From positions 2,446 to 66,445 of the forward strand of contig JAKUCV010004337.1 in NCBI GenBank assembly GCA_028386065.3: a DNA stretch of 64,000 nt, written 5' to 3'. Origin of the DNA: Turnera subulata. Taxonomy: Eukaryota > Streptophyta > Magnoliopsida > Malpighiales > Passifloraceae. Of the stretch, positions 20,709 through 32,930 are shown one piece after another (position 1 is the first letter of the stretch; every line of letters starts with the position of its first letter). The notes under the pieces were generated by a model. That model did not search any database, was not told the DNA's origin, and saw only the letters and a list, made by a program, of their open reading frames with translations. Position numbers and translations under genes: made by a program.

Positions 20709-20710
20709 GC

Positions 20711-23700
20711 TGAAGCGCCCGTATCCCGATTTTTAAGAGAATAAAAACAATTAAATGAAAGGAATTTACGAAAAATACCCTTGAAACCCGGGATACATAA
20801 ACCAATGCCCCGACACACAAACATCATCCATAAATACTTATTAACACCGAGATGTCATAAAATGTAAGGAAATAAACCTGCTTAATAAGTCATAAATCAA
20901 CCCGGCAAAGTGCCGAAGTAATATCACAAATCATGTCCCGGCAAACTGCCAACAAAGTAATGAACCAATTATGGCATCTGAAAATAAATCTTAGGCAGCG
21001 GAAGACGAATATCATAAAATCATGACAAAGAAAAAAACATGCATATGGGTTCTATGGATCCAACCAAGAGGTGATGCACAACTACCTGCTGAGGTATCCG
21101 CGTCTGAACTCCGAGTTGAAAGATAGAGGCGAGAACAGCATGCTAACTAAGGTCTGAAAGACAATGGTGGCAATTATGTGAGTCGCCTACTCAGTGAGCA
21201 TTAAAAGTCTATGTACACATGAAAAGTGAAGTCATGCTCGTAGGGTGAGTTGTTCACGAACACAAGTATAGCATACAAGCAATATTAGAATCACACACCA
21301 ACACATAGTCATCTTTTCGCATTATTGTATTTATTGCTTAGTTTCAACGTATTTATTATAATTCTGGGCCCTCTACTGTGAGTCAAGTCTCGGTAGCGCA
21401 TCTGATCAGATCCGGGTGTGAAACCCAAGTGTCAAACCTTAGAAGGGGTAGATTCTGAGATCAAAAACCACCGATAAACCTCGAGTGGCCGCTAGCTCCC
21501 TGTGGGTGTGCTCAGACACACCTAACTGGTGCAAGTCTTCCAAGGGTGCACCTACCTTCCCCTGGGATAACCATGCTAAATCGCATAATGTGACCCCAGG
21601 GTACCCAACCCTCCCTCGGGGCTGCTAGTCGACTCCACAGTAGAAATTAGTATTTTATTCTTAGTTATACTCTTACATTTCCATTTGTAATACATTATGT
21701 TTTCCAGGGATGTGTGAATTTTATGTATTATTGTTCCATCCGGGCCTTCAGCCCATAACCACACACTATCACCAAAACATAATAACATGTTCTATTCCAT
21801 AACAATTCTTTTACCGAAATTAGATTTGTGAAAGCAATCAGGTGCACAATTCTAATCACTGCATGTAGCAAACAAGGCAAGTAAACAAACAAACCACACC
21901 AACATGCATTCACAAAACATATATAAAAGACTTGTAATGTCACCTCCAAAATGCAGATTATGACTTCTCCTCGAGTCTGAGTCCACAGCTCCCGAGGTAT
22001 CACCCGTGCCTGAATACCGGCATATAATATAATCACTAAACAAATTTTTGAAGAAATAGAACCGTACATGTACGCTAAAGGTATATTCAAACCGAGTAAC
22101 TCCCGATTCTAACTGTCCGATTATAAGATTTCCGGGTCTACGCTCAAAAGGATATTCTCTGATCGATGACTTCAAAGAGTAGGGACCTAAGGTTCACCGA
22201 TCTAGTCCATAATGATTCCCGGGACTAAAGCCCACTAAGACCTTAAACAAGAATTCCGGGCGGAGGGCCCACTTCCTTAAGTCTATATTAATCGATTATG
22301 GATTTGGGCTTCGAGTCCGTTCTTAATGTCCGTAAATTAATTATATGTGTTTAGGCCTTAAGTCCATATCTTAAGTCCATGAAACGTTCTTAACTTTATA
22401 ACGAGATTATTGGGCCCGGGCCCGTTTTTCCTAAGAACCGTTCTAAGGTCGTTCCCGAGCCCAAGAGTTATCGGCCTAAAGTTCTATCCGTGTCGGTAGT
22501 TCTTCCCGGCCACACACTCTAACTCCCTGTTCTCGGTAATCCATAAATTTATTTGATATTCAAAAGTGTATATTCATAAAAGAATTCAATATTTACATAC
22601 TAGGCAAAACCGAGACAAAACGAGAATAAATACCGTTTAAAAGTCGTAAAAGAGAACGTACAGTCAGTCGGAAAGAACCCGAGCCTTCGCCGGAAAATTC
22701 CTGAGCCCTCGCCGGATTCCGGTCAACTTCGCCGGAATTCCACCGGACTGCCAGGAACAAGACAACAACTCTCCCAGGACCCAAGAATAGCCAATTTAAC
22801 AACAACAGCCTATAAACATCAAACGAACAATAGAACCAAGGTGTCGGATTCTTACCGGGGAGGGAAGATATTGCGCAGAAACTCAACCCGTAGCAAGCCA
22901 AACTCTGCAGGTGCCTACACCGAACACCAACGCGGCCAACACAGCACACGTCCGGCCACCACAACCCCATCAACTATCTTTCACCAACAACAATACACCA
23001 AAGTCGAACAAGGATGGAACAAACACTAGGGAGGTGGCGAGAGCTTACCCAAAATGGTGACGAAATCTTGCAGCGATGCCTCGTCGGATCCCGCGTCGAG
23101 CCTCCCCTCCGCTGTCTGCCTTCCTCCCCAACAGCGACGGTGCGACTACCACAACCCCAACCTTGGCTCGAGTCCACGCGCCCGTCACTATCCTCCTTCC
23201 TTCTTCGATGCAACGATGGCGCGATGGCAAATTGGGGATGGTGGCGGCGATGTTAAACCGAGGCAAAAGAAACGATGAAAGGATGGTGTGGGTGTCTGCG
23301 TGAGGGAGAGGCAGAAGAGCTGGTTTTGGTACCCAAATCGTAAGAGAAGAAGGGAAGAGCTAAGAATGGAAAAGAGGGAGCAGGCGTGGGGTTGATGACC
23401 GTTGATGGCGTTAGTGGAGGCAAGAGCCGTTGTGGGAGACAGAGACCGTTGGAGCTGCGGCGGAAAAGGAAAAAAGAAAACAGGAGAAGGAAGGAAGAAA
23501 AGATGGAAAAAAAAAAAAGGAAGAGGGGGGCGCCTAGGGCGCCCAGCCGGCCAAGCGACGACACGTCGTTTGGTTGGCTCGGTCAACGCGCCTAGGTTGA
23601 CCCTCCCATAAATTTTTTTTTTCACCCAAAACGACGTAGTTTTATCTAAAACTACGGTAAACCTTGTGTTTCATCCCGAAACGCGTTTTATGTCTAACAA

Positions 23701-23826
23701 AGCTCAAAAGCGACATATTGCCACTTATAATTAATAAATCCGTTGGAAAATAAATTAATTTTATTTCTAATACCAAAATCCGGGAGTTTTAAAAAAATTC
23801 GAAAAAAAATAAATCGGGGCGTTATA
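20711..23826 (-). repeat. 5' LTR of the pol-less gypsy-type element (3,116 bp)
   Basis: It is the partner of 13779-16891, with the same ends. The PBS lies at its left edge and the interrupted gypsy protease at its right edge. The GC-rich segment is at about 22660-23590. The similar ORFs in both LTRs are a consequence of LTR duplication, not of coding conservation. Confidence 0.9.
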
Positions 23827-24313
23827 TTCAATCATCCTCTCTTTCTCAGCATTGGAAGCCAATTCGGCATCCTTCTTCTTTTGCCATTCCTCCGTACTCC
23901 TCTTCATATGCATTTGATCGTGATACACTTCTTGTGGAGTTAATGGAGCAAGTAACACCTTCCTATCTCCCATGGTGAATGAGTACCTATTTTTGAATCC
24001 ATCATGCACAACTCTCCTATCATATTGCCATGGTCTCTCTAGCAAGATATGACTTGCCTGCATAGGTACAACATCACATAAAATCGAATCAGAATATTTT
24101 CCAATAGAGAAGGAAAGAAGAACCTGTTTGTTCACTTTAACTTCTCCTGTGTCATTCAGCCATTGTAGCTTGTAGGGTTTAGGATGTCTTTGCCATTCCA
24201 TCCCCATGCGTTCCACCAACATAGAGCTCACTACATTAGTGCAGCTCCCTCCATCAATGATCAAGCTACAAACCTTGTCATTAACCAAACACCTAGTATG
24301 GAAAATATTCTCT
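23827..24313 (-). pseudogene. gypsy protease region (split from RT)
   Basis: The frame continues gag after a TAA stop (24314-24316, probably from CAA). It contains FHTRC, the protease motif IIDGGSCTNVVS, PHPYKLQW-like and ILLERPWQYD segments, and a charged linker that is cut at 23827 by the nested element. The catalytic triad is DGG, not DSG (codon 24250-24252); the related copy at 35,7xx has DSG. The enzyme is therefore probably inactive even apart from the breaks. Confidence 0.82.
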
Positions 24314-24315
24314 CT

Positions 24316-25722
24316 TTACTCGATCTCATCTTCCTTTGCTTGAGCATTCAAAACTCTCCTCGTGACAAATAGTTCTCTTCCCCGAAAGCTGTCTTTGACC
24401 TCTACATTGGACTCGGTACCTACATCCTCCAACTCGGGCATATCATGTAGAGCAGGGTCGTCTTCTTCCTCTGCCTCATCATCAGAAAAGAACTCGCCAC
24501 CTCGAGCAACTATCACCCTTTTGTTTGGACATTGAGATGCAACATGTCCAAGCCCTAAACACTTGAAGCACTTGATTTGCCTTGTAGGGGTAGTAGAGTT
24601 CGGCTTGTAGGATGTAGAGGAACTCGTCTTGGATGTAGTAGGGGGTGTCTTGAAATCGGCAACCCTAGCTTTCTCCTCTTTTGGCTTCTCTTGCTGCCTC
24701 CCATCCCTTACGGTCCTCCTTGAATTCCAATTCGATGAATAAGAATAAGAACTCCTCGTCACTTTTTCCTTCAATTGCTTCTCTATTTTGATGGCAGTTG
24801 ACAACATCTCCTCCATGTCTAAGCAATTTTGCAAATCAACAAGGTGAGCAACCTCCCTGTTCATTCCAGCAAGGAATCTCGCCATAATGGTCTCTTTATC
24901 CACATCAATGTTTGCTCGAATCATTATCTTCTCTATCTCCTTGTAATACTCTTCAATTCTCCTAGATCCCTGGCGCAATGCCTGAAGCCTCTGATGCAAC
25001 TCCCTATAGTATGATCGGAAAACAAACCTTTTCCCTAGGATCCTCTTCAACTCCAACCAACTATCAATAGGATCCTCCCCAAGGCGAAACCTGACCTTCA
25101 AATCTGTCCCACCAAACCAAAGCGTAATCAGTAAACTTAATCACAGCTAATTGTACCTTCTTTTCTTCAGAATTATTGTGGCAAGAAAAGATTAATTCCC
25201 CTCTCTTCTCCCATTCGAGATAGATTTCAGGATCTTCCTTTCCTTGGAAAGAAGGAATTTTAAGCTTGATGCTCCTAAGATCATTATCTCCACGATCACT
25301 TCGGTCATCCCTCTCATGCCTCCCATGTCTACCATGCTCTCGGTCTTCTCCATCATCTCCATCATATAATCAACCTCTTCTTGGCGAAGGTAGGTGAACT
25401 CCTCCTCCTCTCCTAAGCGGTAGGGGAAGATGGCGCACTCTTGCAGCAACAGGGCGGTTATCGTCCTCAGCATCATCATCAACATCTCGGGGCTGCTCCC
25501 TAGCTTTTTGATTGCGTGGGGGTTGGTCAACGGGTGCTTCCTCTCTTGGCGCCACCTTTGCAGTAGAAAGCTCTTGAATGGATTGCGCTTGTTGATCCAT
25601 TCTAGCGCTCAGCTCCTGTTTCATCTCAGCAAAACGAGCATCTATTTGCTTAAAGAATCTCTCCAACATCTCCATAGATGCGGCGTCTCCTCACCAGTAT
25701 TGCTTCCTCCTGATCCGACCAT
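24316..25722 (-). pseudogene. gypsy Gag with CCHC zinc knuckle (frameshifted)
   Basis: An ATG at 25722 opens MVGSGGSNTG. The frame is lost near 25690 and again near 25370 and 25100. The N-terminal coiled coil (MEMLERFFKQIDARFAEMKQ), the gag core (KLKIPSFQGKEDPEIYLEWE, LVWWD, RSYYRELHQRLQALRQGSRR, MARFLAGMNREV) and the knuckle CFKCLGLGHVASQC are all present in order. An acidic tail follows, as in the copy at 34173-35624. It is the particle protein gene of the split gypsy. Confidence 0.85.
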
Positions 25723-26505
25723 GATGTAATACCTACAAGAAACTTATTAGTAATAAAAGCTCCTCACGTGTATCTCTCGTGTTTGTCTCTCGTGGCAATT
25801 TGATGAAACACTCGCCTTTTACCTCTCTTGAAATCTCACTTTGTTTATTCTTTGGGACCAGTAAATCGTATCAAATAATAAACAAACCTGCAACACTTCA
25901 AGAAAGAGTCAAAGACTTACTATCAAGAAAATAGACAATTCAACTCTTGAGGCAAAATTAGCTCCTAAAGGAAAAGATAGTCACACACAAGGAACAAGAA
26001 AATTGTATGCGAGGATTCTTCTAGTAATTGACCAATAAGAAACAAAGATTGCTCAATTAGAAAAGCTGAAAGAAAATCACAACAAATAAGCAGAATCAAA
26101 GAAAGTTACCCAACTAGATAGCCTAACAACCCGCGGAAAGTATCCCAATCAAGCAAATTCCTGCAATTCAAACAAATTTTGCCGAATTCTCCAACCAACA
26201 AAGGTAAGTCGATTTCACTTTTTTTTTTTATCAAATTTGCAGCCACCAAGTCGATTACCAACAACACAAACAATTGTAACACTTTTCTTTTCTTTTCTTC
26301 CAAATCGACAAACAACAACAATCGCAGCAACTTCTTTTATATATATATATTATGATTGTTTAAATCGTCTAGAACAATGATAAAAGAAAAACAAAAATGA
26401 ATTTTTTTTTATATATATATAATTTCGGCAACACCAAAAAATACAAAGAACAAAAAACCTAAATTGCAGAAAGTAAAGGGATACATAGTTGGAATTGATA
26501 CCTAG
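25723..26505 (-). other. untranslated leader of the split gypsy
   Basis: This 780-bp stretch between PBS and gag holds no gene. It is A/T-rich with poly-T/TA blocks at 26220 and 26335-26425. It matches the plus-strand leader at 62605-63068 in inverted orientation. Confidence 0.7.
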
Positions 26506-26518
26506 GCTCCGCTACCAA
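26506..26518 (-). other. primer binding site of the split gypsy
   Basis: TTGGTAGCGGAGC on the minus strand lies two bases after the LTR end CCGTATCA. Confidence 0.8.
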
Positions 26519-26520
26519 GA

Positions 26521-27159
26521 TGATACGGCAACACTACCAGAACAGAGCAAGAAAACACCTCCAAATCAATCAAAGTCTCGAAGATCAGCAACCAATTCAA
26601 CCAAATTAAGGTTTCAGCAAGTACCTCTATCACCTCAAAATAAAGCAAAGTTGTTAAGTAACAATCGAGTAATAAAAGCTAGGATTCTTAAATACGCCAC
26701 AAGCAAATCAATCACTTGATAAGTAAACACAATCCCTCAAATAAACAAGAAGAAATCAATTCTACTTGCAAATAACCAAGGTAATAAAAACCTCAAACTT
26801 TATTATTAAATAGCAAGAATAATGTGTGTTATAAAAAGAACCCTAAAGACCCTATATATAGGCACCCATAGTCGGCCACAAGCTAACCTTGCCAACTTGG
26901 AGTTTGTCTCCTAACTCCTTGGCCAAGTCGGCCACACACCTCCTAGTTGGACTAGGTTTGACTTTTAATCCAACAACATATTGGACTAATTAAACCCAAC
27001 AAAAATAAACCCAACTAAATAACTAAAAACCCATAATTGTTCATGACCCAAATAACAGTAATAACCCAAATAAAATAAAAACCCTATCCGAAATTTATTA
27101 ATTGTTTTTATATAATAAAATCGGCATTTATTTAGCAAAATAAAATGGATATGTCGACA
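26521..27159 (-). repeat. gypsy LTR (639 bp) shared by two internal regions
   Basis: On the minus strand it starts TGTCGACATATCC and ends GCCGTATCA. TATATATAGG (26853-26860) is the TATA box. It is followed by PBS and gag but preceded by the pol tail and polypurine tract of another copy (27160-27412). It therefore looks like the joint LTR of a tandem pair. Confidence 0.85.
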
Positions 27160-27412
27160 TGGGGCCCACATGCTCCAGTCGACTAGGCTTCCTCTCCAAT
27201 GACAGAGACACATGTTGGTTTTCTCTTGTATTCTTCTCCAAGCTTGATCATCTTGTCTTTTTGCAATTCCTGATTTATCAAAGCTTGAACAAAGTGCAGC
27301 ATGTGATTCTTGATCATCTTCAATCGAGCCCGTGTGATTGGTCCTTGAGGCAAGCTAATGGCGCCATCTTCTTCATCAGCTCCACTTGGTGCTTGCTTGC
27401 TTGCATCACCAA
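27160..27412 (-). pseudogene. C-terminal end of gypsy pol
   Basis: The minus strand encodes GAISLPQGPITRARLKMIKN...KKPTC-like tail ending IGEEA and a stop at 27183. The GPITRAR motif near the integrase C-terminus recurs in all copies of this family here. A purine tract and the LTR follow. The rest of pol upstream is lost at 27412. No classical chromodomain is seen. Confidence 0.75.
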
Positions 27413-27702
27413 GTGAACAGTCTACCATCCAATGGGAATTCCATCAAATTTAACGAACCGACAGGTCGACGGCCAAGGTTCCCAATCATCGCGCGCGGCG
27501 GGTAACGGACAAATCGCATGCCATATCACCACGAATGATGGTATGTATGGGCAAGGACTCGTTGCGCCCCCTTAAGGTAAAGTTTTAACATACAATCATA
27601 ATGAATGCAAGCATGAAAGTGACAAATAACAAAACACAAAACTCAAGCGAAAATTGCACATTATTTCTTAAACCCACGATTCCCCAGCGGAGTCGCCAGC
27701 TT
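27413..27702 (-). other. leader and PBS of a Tat/Ogre-like element
   Basis: TGGCGACTCCGCTGGGGA on the minus strand (27681-27698) is the tRNA-derived primer site typical of Tat/Ogre gypsy elements, placed four bases after the LTR end. The leader to 27413 has no ORF of note. The rest of the element is missing. Confidence 0.65.
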
Positions 27703-29531
27703 TGAGAACCCGGACTTTCTCACCTTCGGTGATCGATCGATGGAGACGCCACCAAGTTTCATTACCATGGAAAAACTCAGAAAAACCCAGAGAATAACTC
27801 CTTTATGCCGACAAAAGAAACCGATTTGCGAACCAAAGACGCCGGATTCGGGGATTCGTCATAGATAGGAAGGTATGAGGCGCCCCCATCTATGCTTAGG
27901 CGAAATAATATGCAATTTAAGCGAATACTTGTACTTTGTTGCGTGTGTGCATGTGTGTAAACCAGAATTCCAACAAGCAAACAATCAACAATATATATAT
28001 ATAAATCGAAATAAAAGGGAAAGAAGAGGGTAAAAGATAATTGAGCTTGCGTCTCCACCACTAGAGACATCCTACGTATCCCGGTCGGGTTCAAAGCTCA
28101 TGTAGTTCTTAGATTGAAAGAAAACACTCCAGATAACATGTCAGCATCATTATATCATCAAATAATGAGCATGCAAATCGATTTGGAATTGAAAAGGGAA
28201 AAGAAGACTTACCTTGATTTTCGGACAGAAACTATGTGTCGACTTGAAGCCGAATTTATGCGCACCAAACGATCACTTCAGCCTCTAATCTCAGCACAAA
28301 AGTTGTATGTTTTTGTCTCAGCTTTCCAGAGAGTCTAAAAACGCAGCAATCTGAGGTCTAGAACTCCAGATATGATTGATTTACTGAGACTGCACGCTGC
28401 AGGAGCTTCATTGCGAGTTCTTGACGTTCTTGACTTTGGGATTGCGATTGGATTACTCCTAAGCTCTTGAATTCGACTTCCTCTCTGTAAATACTAATCA
28501 GAAAACACAACTAGAGTAAAACCACGTGAGATCTGAGAGAAAAAAGCAATAAGAATCGAAGAATAAATCAAATCTAAAGAGTTTCTCCAAGCTAATGCAC
28601 TTTAGGGTGTGTGTAGAGAGAAGATTCGATCAATTGAGTGCTTTACCACAACGGAACATTGCAGCCCCCTCCCTCTGTGAACCCTAGAGATCTATATATA
28701 GTGTACAATTCGTCCATAGGTCGGTTTAAGACTCCTAGTTCAGATTGGAAACAAAATCCTTGACTTGCTCACCAAGTCGTGCTTTACCTGTTTTGTAACC
28801 CGTAAAGGTCATGCCAATTTCCACCTTGTAGACGACAAAATCAGACTCTGGGACCTTCAATAAAGTTTTAGATAATTCCTCTAGATTTCCAACCATATAA
28901 AGAAATCCTAAATTGGAATTCTATAGCTCTAGATATCGCAAAAATAGTGAGCCTAGGTCAGTGCTAGATTTCTGCACAGCTGGGCTGAATTTAATTAATT
29001 ACTGCTCTTAATCTACTAGGACAAAAATTATTAAATTTATATCCATAGAAAGTCCTATATTCTAGTTTTGTTTCCAACTGGTTTCATGTCAATTGGACCC
29101 CTGAAGCTCCCAGAATCGTTAATTAGTGGACTATGCTCACTGCAGAGAAAGATACCAAAATAGGACCACTTAACCGACATGGCGCGACGGTCATCACGAC
29201 ATGACCGCCGTGTCAAGGCGGTCTTCCAAGGAAGTCTGCCCGGGCATGGCGGTCGTTGCGAGACGTCCGCCGGGTCTGGGTTACTATTCATGTTATTCCT
29301 ATTCTGTCCGGGTTTTCTATTAATTCCGATTTTTGCGCGCAAAGTCAGGATTGTAATCTCTTTTCCTCAATTCCATAGCTTACACTCCAAGAATCTCTAT
29401 TATTCCTCTTTTCCACAAAATTAGGTTTCTAAGCCAAATTAAAGTCCAAGAATTAATAAGATTAACCTTGGGCTCTAAAATACAATAAAAACCAATAAAA
29501 TCAAATAGGTGGCTAAATTTGAGTGTTCACA
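27703..29531 (-). repeat. Tat/Ogre-like 5' LTR (1,829 bp)
   Basis: On the minus strand it starts TGTGAACACTC at 29531 and ends GGGTTCTCA at 27703. TATATATAG at 28693-28700 is the promoter candidate. A GC-rich patch with repeated GGCGGTC words (29180-29280) recurs in the LTR at 59316. It abuts a gypsy RT at 29532, so it inserted into or truncated that copy. No gene lies in it. Confidence 0.75.
28693..28700 (-). promoter_or_regulatory. LTR TATA box
   Basis: TATATATA lies in the Tat-like LTR with the PBS about 1 kb downstream on the minus strand. Confidence 0.45.
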
Positions 29532-31904
29532 AGTTGCAAAGGCAAGTGGATGAATTGCTGCAATAGGGACACATTAGGGAAAGCTTGAGTCCTTGCGCTG
29601 TGCCAATCATTCTAGTTCCAAATAATGATGGAACATGGTGCATGTGTGTTGATTTTAGAGCAGTCAACAAAATTATAGTAAAGTATCGCCATCCCATTCT
29701 TAGATTGGATGATATGCTAGATGAATTGCATGGTGCTTGTTTATTTTCCAAGATTGATCTTATGAATGGTTACCATCAAATTTGCATGAAGGAAGCTGAT
29801 GAATGGAAAACTGGTTTTAAAACAAAACATGGTTTATATGAATAGTTGGTTATGCCTTTTGGTTTGACTAGTGCACCTTGTACTTTCATGAGATTGATGA
29901 ACTATGTTTTGAGATCATTCAACAGGAAATTTGTGGTTGCTTACTTTGATGATATTCTGGTTTATAGCAAGAATATTGATGAGCATGCTGAGCATCTTAG
30001 GTTGGTTTTGGAGGCCTTGAGGGCTGCGAAATTGTATGCTAAGATATCTAAGTGTACTTTTTGCTTGGGCCATGTTATCTTTCTTTGTTATGTTGTTAGT
30101 GCTAAAGGAATTGAAGCTAACTAAGAAAAAATAAAAGCCATCAAGGAGTGACCGACTCCTACAACAGTAAGTGAGGTAAGATCTTCTCATGGGCTTGCTA
30201 GTTTTTATAAAAGGTTTGTGAAGGATTTTAGTACTGTTGTTGCACCTCTTAATGAGATTGTGAAAAAAAGGTTTAATTTAAGTGGAGGGAGAAATAGATT
30301 TCGGCATTTAACACTTTCAAAGAAAAACTTTATTCTGCTCCTATATTGAGATTGCCCGAATTTAATTGCACATTTGAGATTGAATGTGATACTTCTGGAA
30401 TAGGTATTGGTGTTGTTTTATTGCAAGAAAAGTGCCCTATAGCTTATTTAAATGAGAAATTGAAGGGGCCACAACTCAATTACTTCACTTATGACAAGGA
30501 GTTGTTTGCCTTGGTGAGGGCATTACAAACTTGGCAGCATTATCTATGACCAAAGGAGTTTGTGATTCACACGGATCATGAGAGCTTGAAGTACTTAAAG
30601 GGCCAAGGTAAGCTAGGTAAGCGCCATGCTAAATGGCTTGAGTTCATTGAGACATTCCCATATGTTGTTAAATACAAGCAAGGAAAAGAAAATGTCATAG
30701 TTGATGCTTTGTCTAGGAGGTATGCTTTAATTGCATCACTTAGTTCTAAGTTAGTTGGATTTGAGCATATTAAAGACTTATATCATTCTGATGTCGATTT
30801 TGCTATCGTGTTTGATGCTTGTCAACATGCACCATTTCAGAGATTTTATCGTCATGAAGGTTACTTGATGCGTAATAATAAGCTGTGTGTGCCTATATGT
30901 TCAATACGTGAATTGCTTGTAAGGGAAGCTCATGATGGAGGCTTGATGGGAAACTTTGGCATTGCTAAGACTTTAGACATCTTACATGAGCATTTTTATT
31001 GGGCCTAACATGAAAAAAGATATGGAAAAAGTTTGTGCAGGTTGCATCCCATGTCGACAAGCCAAGAGTAAGGTACAACTTCATGGTTTGTACATTCCTT
31101 TATCGGTTCCTGATTGTCCTTGGACTAATATTTCTATGGACTTTGTGATTGGATTGCCTAGGACAAAGAAAGGTAGAGACAACATCTTTTTTGTTGTGGA
31201 CAGGTTTAGTAAAATGTCACACTTTATTGCATGTCATAAAATAAATGATGTTGTGCATACTGCTGATTTGTTCTTTAGGGATGTAGTAAGACTGTATGGC
31301 GTTCCTAAGACAATCACATCTCATAGAGACAATAAATTCTTGTCTCACTTCTGGCGTGTTCTGTGGAGTAAGTTAGGGACCAAGTTGTTATTTTTTACTA
31401 CTGGTCACCCTCAAACAGATGGCCAAACTAAAGTGGTGAACAGGACTTTGGGCACTCTATTGCGTGCTGTGGTTGGTAAGATCTGAAATCTTGGGATGAT
31501 TGGTTGCCTATGGTTGAGTTTGCTTATAATAGGAGCATTCATTCTTCTACTGGGTTCTCGCCCTTTGAGATTGTTTTAACCCACTAACCCCATTAGATTT
31601 GTTGCCTATTCCTTTGAAAGATGTTATGAATGTAGATGGGAAGCAAAGAGAAAAGTTGGTTAAGTCCATACATGAGAAGGCATGGTAGCACATTGAAGAA
31701 ATGAATTTAAAGGTGGCGCAAAGAGCCAATAGAGGGCGCAAGTTGCTGAGATTTGAGCCTAGAGATTAGGTTTAGGTGCACTTTCAGATGGAACAATTCC
31801 CCAAGCAACGGAAATCCAAGTTGGATGCAAGAGGGGATGGACCTTTTCAAGTCTTGGAACGCATTACTGATAATGCCTATAAGATTGATCTGCCTGGTGA
31901 GTAT
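29532..31904 (+). pseudogene. gypsy pol: RT, RNase H and integrase with many breaks
   Basis: RT begins at QRQVDELLQ and keeps [36 protein letters not shown] and [14 protein letters not shown], with stops at about 29843 and 30121. A frameshift at about 30270-30345 precedes RNase H ([25 protein letters not shown]). Integrase keeps [22 protein letters not shown] and [13 protein letters not shown], but the zinc-binding His of GHFG is Asn. The second catalytic Asp is His (SHRDNKF, codon 31322-31324) and the third residue Glu is Lys (31430-31432). Several further stops follow. The left end is cut by the Tat-like LTR and the right end by an insertion. Confidence 0.88.
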
Positions 31905-32661
31905 GAAGTGCTACATGTTTGGTTTCGGGTACACAAATAGGGAGTTAACACGCAGCGAAATCAATTCCAAAACCATCACGGGGTCCATGTGAAACGGGAT
32001 AAATCGAATAGATGTGATTTAGTACCTGTTTTGGTCGAGATCTTTCACTCATCTGTTGAGCCAAATCAGTTTTAAACCGGACGAAAATTCGTTTTCTCTA
32101 AGGTATCCACACGAACTGTCGATCACCAGGAACCGTCTCACGATCTCTGGTTCGAGCCCTCTCAATTACTCGTCTCACAGTGCTAGCTATTTCTGAGAAC
32201 GAGAGAACAGCTAAGGTTTTCTATCTTATTAACGTGAAAATGGTAATCATGTAACAGACAGCATATCGATATATATATATATGTCGACAGAAAACCCTGG
32301 GTTTACTTTATTAACCCTAATCATATTTGGGTTGTAATTTTCAGGCTTAATAATAAGCTTAATGTGGGCTTATTATTAACAATCTGAAAGTAGGTCTAAT
32401 AATTTATCCAAACTCTTCACTCACGGCTCAAATTAACAGTCCTAAGTGTGCGACCCTATTGACTCTAATCACGTTGGCAATAATTATAAAATCACATTTA
32501 TAATTATAAACAATGAGCGGTGTCTAGCAACACATCATTGCTACCCCAAATGACAAGATCAATACCGATTCATCAAGCCTTATTATTGTGTCTTTGTCCC
32601 TTTGTCTTATAATATCAAGATCAAACACGAGACATGGAATATGTCATTCTCGCATATGTTT
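31905..32661. other. insertion within the gypsy C-terminus, copia-LTR-like
   Basis: About 750 bp separate the integrase of this copy from its C-terminal tail. The sequence has no coding potential. It resembles a copia-type LTR in minus orientation (CTAGCAACACATCATTGCTACCCC-like words near 32530, cut here to the core) and has a TA tract at 32270-32283. I could not fix its ends or a target duplication. Confidence 0.4.
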
Positions 32662-32896
32662 AATCTATGGTGATGTGGACATGGATGCGGACACTCAAGG
32701 AGCTGTTGGCGAGTGGGTGTTTCCCACGGGTCCAATTACACGGGCTCGATCCAAGAAGATCAAAGATCAATTGCAAAGACAAGTTCAAGCATTACTCAAT
32801 CTCGAGTTGCAAGAAGATCGAGTAGTCAAGATGAGAGAAGAGCTTATGAAGAAACCCACGTGCACTACTGTGTGGGAAGGAATAGAAAAGGCCTAG
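32662..32896 (+). pseudogene. C-terminal end of gypsy pol
   Basis: The frame encodes MDADTQGAVGEWVFPTGPITRARSKKIKDQ... and ends WEGIEKA with a stop at 32896. It matches the tail at 39063-39290 closely. It is probably the end of the pol at 29532, separated by the insertion. A purine-rich stretch (32901-32930) and the LTR follow. Confidence 0.75.
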
Positions 32897-32930
32897 AGAT
32901 AGTCGACCTCATGGGGCCACACTTGGGCCA

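Larger units (their letters stand above)
13779..23826 (-). mobile_element. pol-less gypsy-type element with antisense cargo ORFs (10,048 bp)
   Basis: Two near-identical LTRs (3,113 and 3,116 bp) flank a 3.8-kb interior. On the minus strand the order is 5' LTR, PBS, decayed gag, about 2.3 kb without any pol domain, PPT, 3' LTR. The missing pol is replaced by sequence with two plus-strand ORFs. The flanks TTCCG (13774-13778) and TTCAA (23827-23831) agree at three of five positions, a decayed target duplication. Insertion was into the protease/RT linker of a gypsy. LTR ends are TA...CA and not TG...CA in both copies. In the first ~360 bp I count about 18 differences between LTRs by eye. Confidence 0.88.
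12583..27159 (-). mobile_element. gypsy element split by a nested insertion
   Basis: On the minus strand: 5' LTR (26521-27159), PBS, gag, protease, then the nested element 13779-23826, then RT, which is cut off at 12583. It is the same family as the copies at 29532-41707 and 61712-63067. Integrase and 3' LTR are absent. Stops and frameshifts show it is dead. Confidence 0.8.

Noticed and set aside
16892..20710. Endogenous pararetrovirus as source of the antisense ORFs
   Set aside because: No movement protein, coat CCHC or viral RT motif is visible, and LTRs, PBS and PPT belong to an LTR retrotransposon.
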